A stretch of 16,285 nt of DNA from Mariprofundus sp. (GTDB lineage: Bacteria; Pseudomonadota; Zetaproteobacteria; Mariprofundales; Mariprofundaceae): assembly GCA_015485035.1 (NCBI GenBank), contig WFUI01000268.1, forward strand, positions 1 to 16,285, given 5' to 3'. How positions within the stretch are numbered: position 1 is the stretch's first letter; every line of letters starts with the position of its first letter. Below are positions 7,067 to 14,006 of this stretch, one piece after another. The translations under genes were made by a program, and so were the position numbers. The notes beneath the pieces are model-generated. The model saw nothing but the letters and a program-made list of their open reading frames with translations. It ran no database searches and was not told the origin of the DNA.

Positions 7067-7525
7067 ATGCCATTGAGTAAACTGGAAGCAAGTATAGAAA
7101 TTAATCGCCCCATTGCAGAGGTCATCGCCTTTGTGGATGATAATAACAACGATCCGATGTGGCAGACATCGGTACTGGAATCGGAAAAGAAATCCGATGG
7201 CCCGCCTGCTGTCGGCACCATTTATCATTTCAAAGAGAAATTCATGGGTCGCGTGATTGAACAGGATTGGGAAGTCACCGCCCGCAATGAGGACGGCAGC
7301 GCATGGTCAGCCAAAAGCCTGTCCGGTCCATTTCCGATGGAAACAACCATGTTATTTGAAGCATGTGGTGATAATTGCACCCGGGTCATTCGCACACTGA
7401 GCATTGATGTTGGTCGTTTCTTCAAGGCCGCATCGCCAGTGGTCGGTCATGTTGCCAAACGCGGCATGGATACGGATTTTGCCAACCTGAAGGAGCTGCT
7501 CGAAATGGGGGCGGCTTCGGATTGA
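7067..7525 (+). CDS. SRPBCC-fold protein (polyketide cyclase/dehydrase-like)
   Basis: A 152-residue soluble protein without signal peptide or membrane helices. The opening SKLEASIEINRPIAEVIAFVDDNNNDPMWQ and the alternating beta pattern ending in a long C-terminal helix (AKRGMDTDFANLKELLE) fit the SRPBCC/START-like helix-grip fold, a ligand-binding cavity family with very varied functions. No catalytic residue can be named. A very strong AAAAGGAGG at 7053-7061 lies 5 nt before the ATG, suggesting efficient translation. It follows dapD by 36 nt and is probably its operon partner. A role in lysine synthesis is not implied by the sequence. Confidence 0.78.
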   Translation: MPLSKLEASIEINRPIAEVIAFVDDNNNDPMWQTSVLESEKKSDGPPAVGTIYHFKEKFMGRVIEQDWEVTARNEDGSAWSAKSLSGPFPMETTMLFEACGDNCTRVIRTLSIDVGRFFKAASPVVGHVAKRGMDTDFANLKELLEMGAASD

Positions 7526-7532
7526 AGAACGC

Positions 7533-7571
7533 TGTCATGCAGGGGCTCCTTAAATGGAGTCATCCATGACA
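7533..7571 (+). terminator. imperfect hairpin after the dapD/SRPBCC genes (possible terminator)
   Basis: Outer arms TGTCATG (7533-7539) and CATGACA (7565-7571) enclose an inner GGCTCC/GGAGTC stem (one G-U pair) with a TTAAAT loop. It begins a few bases after the SRPBCC stop codon. It is not followed by a T-run, so it may be a weak or Rho-assisted terminator, or an mRNA 3' stabiliser. The remaining bases to 7640 are AT-rich. Confidence 0.4.
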
Positions 7572-7645
7572 TGGTGTAAATAAATATTAATCTTTCATCC
7601 ATAATATTTTTATAGCTTGCCGGGCATGGTTCGGGCTGTTGTGCG

Positions 7646-7654
7646 TGGCATAAT
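7646..7654 (+). promoter_or_regulatory. possible extended -10 promoter for the TolB-like gene
   Basis: TGG followed by CATAAT fits an extended -10 (TGn plus a five-of-six -10 hexamer). It lies about 22 nt before the start codon of the TolB-like gene, and an AT-rich tract (7573-7616) lies upstream. No good -35 is seen at the right distance. The CAGGGAGAG ribosome site follows at 7663-7671. Confidence 0.35.
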
Positions 7655-7675
7655 CATCATAACAGGGAGAGACAG

Positions 7676-8746
7676 ATGCGGAAAACAGTATATTTCTTAA
7701 TAGCCTTGGTTTGCGCCGCTCCAGCAACACAGGCATCCGAAATTATGGATTGGCTTGACGAGCATGCGGCAGGCATTGTGCCGACGGGTGAGCGCCATGC
7801 ATCTGTACCTGCGGATACGGCAACACTGTTAACTCTGGAGAACAAACAGAATGAGATGTATCCGTTGCCTTCACCGGACGGCCGTTATCTGCTCACTGTT
7901 ACCTGGCAGGGAAAGGATGCCTGGATTTCTCGTCGTTTCAGTGAAAACGGCGACCCGGCCAATCGTGTCAGTTTTGACGTAAGAGCGCTGGATTCCATGC
8001 GATGGATGAGTAACAACAAGGTGTATTATCTTTCAGACCGGGCCGGCGGGCTGGGTTTATGGGAGAAAATATCCGATGGTGAAGGTATGCAACGGCGTAT
8101 TCAGCGGCTGGATGGTATTCTTACTCAACCGGTATTGTTGGCGGATGGCGCCATCATCGCGACACGGTTGAAGCCGGTCAATAGAAAGTCCAAAATAAAA
8201 ACACGCAGACATACCAAGCACGATGACTTTAACAACTGGAACTTTCCCGGTTTTGTTACAGAAATTGTCCGCTTTGACGGCTATGGCTCAGGGCGTGTGT
8301 TGTCTGAAGGCGTGAATCCAGCGCTGTCTCCGGATGGTAAATGGATTGTATTTTCCATGCCGACAGGGCGCAGTTACCACCTGTTCCGGATGCGCACCGA
8401 CGGCTCCGACCTTATTCAGATAACAGATGCCAGAAGTGTTGATGTACAACCATCATGGAGCAATGATGGTAAATCAATTTTATTCACATCGAACCGTGCC
8501 GGCAATGATTTACGTCATCCGAATAAATCCGGCTGGGATATCTGGTCTATCGGTATTGATGGGCGTAATCTGGTTCAGGTGACTTTTGACAAGGCGCGTG
8601 ACGGCGCAGCCCGGATGGGCCGCAACGGGCGCATTTATTTTCATTCTGACCGGAAAGTCAGTAAAGCACAGCGCGCTGAACACCAGATTAAATCCGGATC
8701 ATCCCACGGTTATCATATATGGACGATTAGCCGGCCCAACCGGTGA
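7676..8746 (+). CDS. exported TolB-like beta-propeller protein
   Basis: A 356-residue secreted protein. Residues 1-20 form a signal peptide (MRKTVYFLIALVCAAPATQA). The mature chain carries TolB/WD40-type PD40 propeller blades: MYPLPSPDGRYLLTV (61-75), VNPALSPDGKWIVFS (213-227), VQPSWSNDGKSILFTSNRAG (257-276) and a degenerate GAARMGRNGRIYFHSD (310-325). A basic insert, KSKIKTRRHTKHDD, sits at 171-184. It is shorter than TolB (about 430) and lacks an evident TolB N-terminal domain, so it is not called TolB itself; the Pal/Tol genes are not next to it. Such propellers usually act as periplasmic protein-binding scaffolds. It stands alone between two hairpins and has its own ribosome site, so it is probably monocistronic. 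Confidence 0.8.
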   Translation: MRKTVYFLIALVCAAPATQASEIMDWLDEHAAGIVPTGERHASVPADTATLLTLENKQNEMYPLPSPDGRYLLTVTWQGKDAWISRRFSENGDPANRVSFDVRALDSMRWMSNNKVYYLSDRAGGLGLWEKISDGEGMQRRIQRLDGILTQPVLLADGAIIATRLKPVNRKSKIKTRRHTKHDDFNNWNFPGFVTEIVRFDGYGSGRVLSEGVNPALSPDGKWIVFSMPTGRSYHLFRMRTDGSDLIQITDARSVDVQPSWSNDGKSILFTSNRAGNDLRHPNKSGWDIWSIGIDGRNLVQVTFDKARDGAARMGRNGRIYFHSDRKVSKAQRAEHQIKSGSSHGYHIWTISRPNR

Positions 8747-8758
8747 TTTGTTGCCCTA

Positions 8759-8796
8759 TACGTTAAAAAGGGTTTTTTCAGAGCCTTTTTAACGTA
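8759..8796. terminator. bidirectional intrinsic terminator between convergent genes
   Basis: A perfect 13-bp stem, TACGTTAAAAAGG (8759-8771) with CCTTTTTAACGTA (8784-8796), around a 12-nt loop. The A-run on the left arm and T-run on the right give the A/T-flanked symmetry of terminators that work in both directions. It sits between the TolB-like gene (ends 8746, plus) and the exonuclease gene (ends 8818, minus). The GC core is short, so strength is uncertain. Confidence 0.75.
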
Positions 8797-8817
8797 CTGT
8801 CGGGTAGCTGTTGGCAG

Positions 8818-9633
8818 TCAATCATGCTCTGACTGCCCCCATGCTTTCAAATATTCGTCCAGATGCGGCCGGGATTCTGCTTCTGATTCGAGATAATTAT
8901 GGATGCCGAGCACTGCACGGGCGTAGGCCCCTTCGCTCAGTGCACCGGAAAAGAGCTGATAGCGCAGAAAAATCAGCATGGTAGAGAGCACGTCAGTTTC
9001 ACAGTAGTTGCGAATTGCTTCAATCTGGCCTGCTTCGAACATGTCCCGAACATTGTCACCGGCAGTTTCCAGTTTGCCCGGCACATTGAATATCGCTGCG
9101 ACTTCATCCATCGAACAGCGGGCCGAAGCTCCGAAATCAGATAACACTTCCAGCAGATCACAGTGATATTCCGGAGAATAACGGGTATCATAATTATTCC
9201 ATTTATCCCCCTGCGTAAACCAGCGAGGGCAGCTCAGCCCATGCGCCATGGCACGATATTTCAGTACCGGAATATCAAATCCCCGGCCATTGAAGCTGAC
9301 CAGTTGTGGCGCCCGGGCATCAATCAAATGAAAGAAGCCTTCCAGCAACTCCTGTTCTGAGCTGTTTTTATCGCCACCGCTGGCCAGCCTGCGGATGAGC
9401 AGTTCACTGGCTTCTTCTCCGGGCTCCCGGATCAGGTGACCATAAGAGATTGCAACGACCTGATGAAATGGCTGACGCGGAAAATCATTGCGCCCACCTG
9501 TCTTTTGAAGGAAGTATTCAGTAAGCCCGTTCCGTGCTTCGCTGTCGGTAAGTTCCGGTGACCGCAATATACGTCGTGAGGCATCGGCATCGACCACTGT
9601 TTCAATATCAAACACAATCACATCACGCCGCAC
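8818..9633 (-). CDS. PolB-type 3'-5' exonuclease domain protein
   Basis: A 271-residue stand-alone exonuclease of the DnaQ-like/DEDDy superfamily, resembling the predicted 3'-5' exonuclease related to the PolB exonuclease domain. The three motifs are present: ExoI FDIET (Asp9, Glu11), ExoII SFNGRGFDIPVL (Asp120), and ExoIII YCETD (Tyr210, Asp214), giving the DEDDy metal-binding set. HCDLLEVLS at 157-165 is another family feature. The start is a GTG at 9633 with AGGAGG 8 nt upstream; it overlaps the murJ stop by 11 nt, so the two are translationally coupled. No polymerase domain is attached. Substrate (DNA or RNA) is not shown by the sequence. Confidence 0.87.
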   Translation of the reverse strand: MRRDVIVFDIETVVDADASRRILRSPELTDSEARNGLTEYFLQKTGGRNDFPRQPFHQVVAISYGHLIREPGEEASELLIRRLASGGDKNSSEQELLEGFFHLIDARAPQLVSFNGRGFDIPVLKYRAMAHGLSCPRWFTQGDKWNNYDTRYSPEYHCDLLEVLSDFGASARCSMDEVAAIFNVPGKLETAGDNVRDMFEAGQIEAIRNYCETDVLSTMLIFLRYQLFSGALSEGAYARAVLGIHNYLESEAESRPHLDEYLKAWGQSEHD

Positions 9634-11215
9634 GATGATTCCTCCTGAAAAATTTCATCAGCAGCTTCCTCTCTCCAAGCACAAAAGCAGAACTAAAGAA
9701 AACTGCGGTAGCACCGAGAACAGCTACGCTGATCCAGATGCCCTGCATCAGGCCATTTGCAGGAAAAGACCATTGCGTACCCAAACCGATCAGATATAAC
9801 AGCATGATCACACTGGCAACGACGGCTGCAGCCAGGCGTTTTGCAATATCAACCGTAAACAGCGAACCATAAGTTTTGGTGAGTCGCATATAGAGCAGTA
9901 TTACATTTACAAATGCCGCCAGTGAGGTGGCCAGTGCCAGGCCGACATAGGCCCAGAATTGCATCAGAATTACCGCCAACAGGATATTGACCGCCACACT
10001 GATAGCAGCATAACGCATTGGCGCTTTGGCATCTTTTTCTGCATAACATGCAGATGCGAGCAGTTTTACCCAGCAGAAAGCAATCAGACCCACAGCATAG
10101 GCTTTGAGTGTTTGCGCAGTTGCTATGCTGTCGGCATGGCTGAAAGCTCCCCGTTCGAACAGGGTCACAACAATAGGTTCAGCCAGATAAAAGGAACCGA
10201 CCACTGCCGGCAGGGTAATCCAGGTCAGCCAGACCAGACCCAGGCGCAGATCGTCTGCGGCGGCAGTCTGGTCGCCTCGGGAAAGGTGGTCAGACAGGGT
10301 GGGGAGTAGCGCCGTGCTCATGGCGATGCCGAACAGGGCCAGCGGCAATTGCACAATGCGATCTGAATAATACAGATAAGAGACAGCACCTGTCTCCAGT
10401 AATGTGGCCAGAATGGTGCCGATAAGAATGTTGATCTGAACGGCGGCAATGGCGAGCAGGGCAGGACCGAACAGACGCAGTGTTTCGCTGATGGCGGGTT
10501 GTTGAAAATCAAAGCTGATGGAGGGAACCCAGCCGATCCGTTTTAAGGCGGGAAACTGGATGGCCAGCTGCAAGGCACCGCCAATCAGTACACCGATAGC
10601 AAGGGCAATGGCCGGGTTTTCAAACAAGGGTGCCAGTACAATAGCAGCAAAGATAATGGCAATATTTAATAATGCCGGACTGGCCGCAGGGACGGCAAAT
10701 TGTTTGTGCGTATTGAGCACAGCCCAGGCCAGCGCTGCCAGAGAAATCATTCCCAGATAGGGGAACATCCAGCGTGCCAGCTCCAGCGCAATAGCCCATC
10801 GGTCCGGTTCATCGGCAAAGCCGGGGGCGAACAGATACAGCAGCCATGGCATCAACAGCATGCCAAGCAGCGTGAATAAGGTCAGGATAATGAGCAGCAA
10901 GGTGGCCAGTGCATTAAGGAATGCATGAGCTGCCTGTTCCCCTTTTCTACGTTCATCCGATAATACCGGTACCAGTGCGACGGTCAGCGTACCTTCGGCA
11001 AACATGCGACGAAAAAAATTGGGTAGTTTAAAGGCAACAAAAAAAGCGTCGGCGAGTATGCCTGCTCCCAGTACGCGTGCCAGCAGGATATCGCGCACAA
11101 AACCGAGAATGCGCGACAGCATGGTCCAGCCGCCCACTTTGGAGGCAGCGCGCAGCAAACCGGAAGGCTTTGTGTGCGAGCCATCCTGATTTGACTTGTC
11201 CTGATCTATAGCCAT
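9623..11215 (-). CDS. murJ: lipid II flippase MurJ
   Basis: Polytopic inner-membrane protein of the MOP/MviN family that flips undecaprenyl-linked lipid II to the periplasmic face for peptidoglycan synthesis. Started at the ATG at 11215 it has 530 residues, in the normal range; further upstream the frame is only the antisense of rpsU. The N-terminal signature is intact: SKVGGWTMLSRILGFVRDILLARVLGAG (25-52), ADAFFVAFKLPNFFRRMFAEGTL (55-77). About 14 hydrophobic helices follow, ending in a short basic tail, FFRRNHRAA. No strong Shine-Dalgarno is visible before the ATG. The first gene of a two-gene unit with the exonuclease, divergent from rpsU across 141 bp. Conserved murJ-rpsU adjacency is common in proteobacteria. 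Confidence 0.96.
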   Translation of the reverse strand: MAIDQDKSNQDGSHTKPSGLLRAASKVGGWTMLSRILGFVRDILLARVLGAGILADAFFVAFKLPNFFRRMFAEGTLTVALVPVLSDERRKGEQAAHAFLNALATLLLIILTLFTLLGMLLMPWLLYLFAPGFADEPDRWAIALELARWMFPYLGMISLAALAWAVLNTHKQFAVPAASPALLNIAIIFAAIVLAPLFENPAIALAIGVLIGGALQLAIQFPALKRIGWVPSISFDFQQPAISETLRLFGPALLAIAAVQINILIGTILATLLETGAVSYLYYSDRIVQLPLALFGIAMSTALLPTLSDHLSRGDQTAAADDLRLGLVWLTWITLPAVVGSFYLAEPIVVTLFERGAFSHADSIATAQTLKAYAVGLIAFCWVKLLASACYAEKDAKAPMRYAAISVAVNILLAVILMQFWAYVGLALATSLAAFVNVILLYMRLTKTYGSLFTVDIAKRLAAAVVASVIMLLYLIGLGTQWSFPANGLMQGIWISVAVLGATAVFFSSAFVLGERKLLMKFFRRNHRAA

Positions 11216-11356
11216 AATTCGCCGCCCTTTTATTCCCGCCTGGGGTGCTGCTAGAAAGCCTAGCGCCGTAACGGGAGAAGGGCGAGCCTGACGCTTAGTA
11301 TCGTCGATCAAGGCTACAGTTATTTGGATAGAGTCCAAAGGTGGTGATGTTTTTAT
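11216..11356. other. divergent murJ-rpsU intergenic region
   Basis: This stretch must hold promoters for murJ (minus) and rpsU (plus). A short hairpin, GCTAG-AAAGC-CTAGC (11251-11265), is visible. No promoter hexamer pair stood out on either strand, so none is assigned. Before rpsU, AAAGGTGG (11337-11344) is the likely ribosome site, with a long spacing of about 12 nt. Confidence 0.5.
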
Positions 11357-11572
11357 ATGCCAGGAATTAGAGTAAACCCTGAAGAGCCGTTTGAAATTGC
11401 GATGAAGCGTTTTCGCAAGCAGGTCGAGAAAGGTGGCGTGATTTCCGAATGCCGTCGTCGCGAAGCTTATGAGAAGCCTTCCATTGCCAGAAAACGAAAA
11501 GAAGCTGCTGCACGCAAGCGTTTGATGAAACGTTTGCGCAGAGTTCGCATGCGCGAGAACCGCGATTATTAA
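11357..11572 (+). CDS. rpsU: 30S ribosomal protein S21
   Basis: A 71-residue, very basic protein of the small ribosomal subunit that lies near the anti-Shine-Dalgarno end of 16S rRNA and helps initiate translation. It has the whole S21 pattern: [42 protein letters not shown], then an Arg/Lys-rich helix ([25 protein letters not shown]). Length is exactly standard. It heads the macromolecular-synthesis block, with an intrinsic terminator before the next gene that should let rpsU be made in excess over dnaG and rpoD. Confidence 0.98.
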   Translation: MPGIRVNPEEPFEIAMKRFRKQVEKGGVISECRRREAYEKPSIARKRKEAAARKRLMKRLRRVRMRENRDY

Positions 11573-11609
11573 ATCGCTCGTTTCGTGATTATTAAATCGC
11601 TCGTTTCGT
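11564..11609 (+). repeat. 23-bp perfect tandem duplication over the rpsU stop codon
   Basis: Two identical 23-bp units abut at 11564-11586 and 11587-11609. Each begins GATTATTAAATCGCTCG. The first unit includes the last two rpsU codons (Asp, Tyr) and its TAA stop; the second is downstream and in a different frame. S21 is therefore unaffected, and the distance to the terminator is lengthened. Confidence 0.95.
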
Positions 11610-11618
11610 AAGCCATCG

Positions 11619-11649
11619 AAATGCCGGGCCTTTGTGTCCGGCATTTTTT
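11619..11649 (+). terminator. rpsU intrinsic terminator
   Basis: A 9-bp perfect stem AAATGCCGG (11619-11627) / CCGGCATTT (11638-11646) with a 10-nt loop, running into six T residues (11644-11649). This is a textbook Rho-independent terminator 47 bp after the rpsU stop and separates rpsU from yqeY-dnaG-rpoD. Confidence 0.9.
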
Positions 11650-11652
11650 GTT

Positions 11653-11658
11653 TATAAT
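11653..11658 (+). promoter_or_regulatory. possible -10 element for yqeY-dnaG-rpoD
   Basis: A perfect TATAAT lies 4 bp beyond the T-tract of the rpsU terminator and about 110 bp before yqeY. The -35 would fall in the terminator hairpin, and only weak TTTGTG-like bases are there. Reported because the terminator makes a separate promoter for the downstream genes likely. Confidence 0.35.
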
Positions 11659-11769
11659 TCAGAATTACAAAACTTTTTACCGCAACAGGCATACAGCTAT
11701 GCATTGAGCAGACGAAACAGCTGACCGGCACCTATCTGAGTTTGTTTGTGGTTTATCAACGGAGCGATC

Positions 11770-12207
11770 ATGCTTAAGCAGTTAACTGAAGATATGAAAA
11801 CGGCCATGAAGGCGGGTGACAAATTGAGATTATCCTGCATTCGTATGTTGCGTGCCGCGATCAAGGATAAGGAAATAGAGCTTGGTCATGGGCTGGATGA
11901 AACAGAAGCCATGGCTGTATTGGCAAAACTGGTCAAGCAGCGCACTGATGCCGCATCACAATATGCCGATGCAGGGCGTGATGATTTGAAAGATAAGGAA
12001 CTGGCCGAGGTGGAAATTATTCAGGCCTATCTGCCCGAACCGTTGTCCGATGATGAGCTGGATGCCATTGTTGATCAGGCTATCAGCCAGACCGGCGCTA
12101 CCGGCATGCGTGATATGGGAAAGGTGATGGCGATCGTTAAAGACAGGGCTGCAGGACGAGCCGATATGGGGAAACTCTCGGGAATCGTTAAAGCCCGATT
12201 GGCTTAG
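11770..12207 (+). CDS. yqeY: GatB/YqeY domain protein
   Basis: A 145-residue cytosolic protein equal to the tRNA-binding tail domain of the GatB/GatE amidotransferase subunits. The start MLKQLTEDMKTAMKAGDKLRLSCIRMLRAAIKDKEIE at 11770 matches the family and has GGAG at 11761-11764; an ATG eight codons earlier gives a non-conserved extension. Other landmarks are KQRTDAASQYADAGRDDL, EVEIIQAYLPEPLSDDE (about residues 79-95), and the C-terminal GKVMAIVKDRAAGRADMGKLSGIVK. Its role is unproven; it has been proposed to act near tRNA metabolism. It lies between rpsU and dnaG, its classic neighbourhood, 61 bp upstream of dnaG. Confidence 0.95.
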   Translation: MLKQLTEDMKTAMKAGDKLRLSCIRMLRAAIKDKEIELGHGLDETEAMAVLAKLVKQRTDAASQYADAGRDDLKDKELAEVEIIQAYLPEPLSDDELDAIVDQAISQTGATGMRDMGKVMAIVKDRAAGRADMGKLSGIVKARLA

Positions 12208-12250
12208 CCCGATTTAAATCATGAGGCCGGACTTGCTTATTTACGTTTCG

Positions 12251-12256
12251 TATACT
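12251..12256 (+). promoter_or_regulatory. possible -10 element upstream of dnaG
   Basis: TATACT (five of six -10 bases) lies 12 bp before the dnaG start, with a partial -35 (CGGACT, 12228-12233, three of six bases) 17 bp away. Any transcript from here would start at or just before the dnaG ATG and have almost no leader. Treated as weak. Confidence 0.2.
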
Positions 12257-12268
12257 ACATAAAGGTAT

Positions 12269-14002
12269 ATGTCTCATTTCCCACCATCATTCCTCGATGA
12301 AGTCATGGCGCGTTCCGATATCGTTGAAATTATCGGACGTCATGTCGAACTGAAAAAATCCGGTGCCAATCTGATGGGTTTGTGCCCGTTTCATCATGAG
12401 AAATCACCATCGTTCTCTGTCTCGCCCGACAAGCAGCTCTATTATTGTTTTGGCTGTGGTAAGGGGGGAGGGGCTTTCCAGTTTCTGATGGAGCACGACG
12501 GTTATTCATTCCCCGAAGCGGTGGAATATCTGGCCGAAAAAACAGGGCTGGAAATTCCGAAAGACAGTGAACGAAAACCGGGTGATGAAGCACGTCAGAA
12601 ACAGGCTTTCGATATGCTGGATCGGGCTTCGGATGCAATGAGCCGGGCCCTGCACGGGGAGCAGGGTGGAAAAGCCAGGGAATATTTGAAAAAGCGGGGG
12701 CTTCCGGCAGCAATTATCCGCGATTACAGACTGGGTTATACGCCGGCCGGATACGGCTTTATGAACAAGGTGTTTGGTAGTGATGCCCGCACCAATAGTC
12801 AGCTGGAGGAAGTCGGTCTTTTATTCAAGGGTGATCATGGCTATGGAGATCGTTTCCGTGATCGCCTGATGTTTACTATTTGTGACCGGCGCGGTCGCGT
12901 GGTTGGCTTCGGTGGTCGTGTGCTGGGTGAGGGTGAACCCAAATATCTCAATTCGCCGGAAACCAAATGGTTCCACAAATCCAGTTTACTCTACGGCTAT
13001 TCAGAACATCGCGACAGCATTCGCAAAAGCAGGCAACTGATCATTGTTGAAGGTTATATGGATGTGCTGGCACTGGCTGCACATGGCCTTAAAATCGGAC
13101 TGGCACCACTGGGAACCGCGATTGGCGAGCCCCAGATTCGCGAGATTTTTCGCCTGTGTGATTCACCGGTATTTGCTTTCGATGGTGATCGTGCCGGCCG
13201 GCAGGCTGCCTGGCGGGCGCTGGACAGAATGCTGCCGCTTTTGAAGGCCGAACTGACACCAAAATTTCTTTATCTGCCTGAAGGGGAAGATCCTGATTCT
13301 TTGCTCAAAGCCAAAGGCGGAGAAGCGTTTCAGCAACGGATTGATGAAGACAGTAAACCTGTTCTGGAGACGTGGCTGACAGGGCTGAAACTGTTGGCCG
13401 GCCAGGGTGCCGATGGTCGGGCCCGAATGGCGAAAAAAGCGGATGCCATGCTGGCCACGATGACCGATACCTATCTGCAGCAGGCATGGCGACAGGAAGT
13501 GGAACAGGCTACCGGTATTTCATTGCAACAAGGCAGGCGGCATCCGGCAATCAGGCCAAACGAACTGCAATCACAACAACAGGGTGAATTGAATCATGTT
13601 CAGGAGCGTTTCCTGGCTGGTTTGATGCAGCAGCCCGAGCGGTTTCACAGACTTCCTGATATTGCAGCCGGTTTCTTTGTTGACAAGGACGGCATTAATT
13701 TGATATATTCGCGCGCTTTTTCGATGCAAGCGGATGCTGAAGACGACAATACCGACATCGCGAGACAGCTGGCACAGGAATTCCCTGATTACCAGACCAT
13801 GATTTCTCGCTGGGTGAATCAGGCAACCGTCCAGGATATTGAATACAAGAGTTTGGTGTTGGATATGGAAGCCAATGATATCCGCCGGCGTATGAAGCGC
13901 GGGCTGAATCTGGATGAATCCGTACGGCTGCAAAAGCGGTTGAGTGTGCTGCAGCAGCAACAACGCCAACTCACTGAACAGTTGAGTGATACAGGAGCAT
14001 AA
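12269..14002 (+). CDS. dnaG: DNA primase
   Basis: Synthesises RNA primers at the replication fork in partnership with DnaB helicase. The 577 residues are within the bacterial DnaG range. Domains in order: CHC2 zinc-binding domain with Cys39, His42, Cys60 and Cys63 ([13 protein letters not shown]...[10 protein letters not shown]); the catalytic RNA polymerase core with [23 protein letters not shown] at 195-217; Toprim with EGYMD (Glu261) and DGDRAG (Asp305, Asp307) for magnesium; and a helical C-terminal region from about residue 440 that should bind DnaB. The ATG at 12269 has AAAGG only 3 nt upstream. No missing catalytic residue is seen. Its stop is 4 nt before the rpoD ATG. Confidence 0.98.
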   Translation: MSHFPPSFLDEVMARSDIVEIIGRHVELKKSGANLMGLCPFHHEKSPSFSVSPDKQLYYCFGCGKGGGAFQFLMEHDGYSFPEAVEYLAEKTGLEIPKDSERKPGDEARQKQAFDMLDRASDAMSRALHGEQGGKAREYLKKRGLPAAIIRDYRLGYTPAGYGFMNKVFGSDARTNSQLEEVGLLFKGDHGYGDRFRDRLMFTICDRRGRVVGFGGRVLGEGEPKYLNSPETKWFHKSSLLYGYSEHRDSIRKSRQLIIVEGYMDVLALAAHGLKIGLAPLGTAIGEPQIREIFRLCDSPVFAFDGDRAGRQAAWRALDRMLPLLKAELTPKFLYLPEGEDPDSLLKAKGGEAFQQRIDEDSKPVLETWLTGLKLLAGQGADGRARMAKKADAMLATMTDTYLQQAWRQEVEQATGISLQQGRRHPAIRPNELQSQQQGELNHVQERFLAGLMQQPERFHRLPDIAAGFFVDKDGINLIYSRAFSMQADAEDDNTDIARQLAQEFPDYQTMISRWVNQATVQDIEYKSLVLDMEANDIRRRMKRGLNLDESVRLQKRLSVLQQQQRQLTEQLSDTGA

Positions 14003-14006
14003 CCGT

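Noticed and set aside
11216..11731. Long upstream extension of the murJ frame reaching 11731
   Set aside because: It is antisense to rpsU and the murJ signature begins just after the ATG at 11215; the resulting 702-residue protein would be far longer than any normal MurJ.
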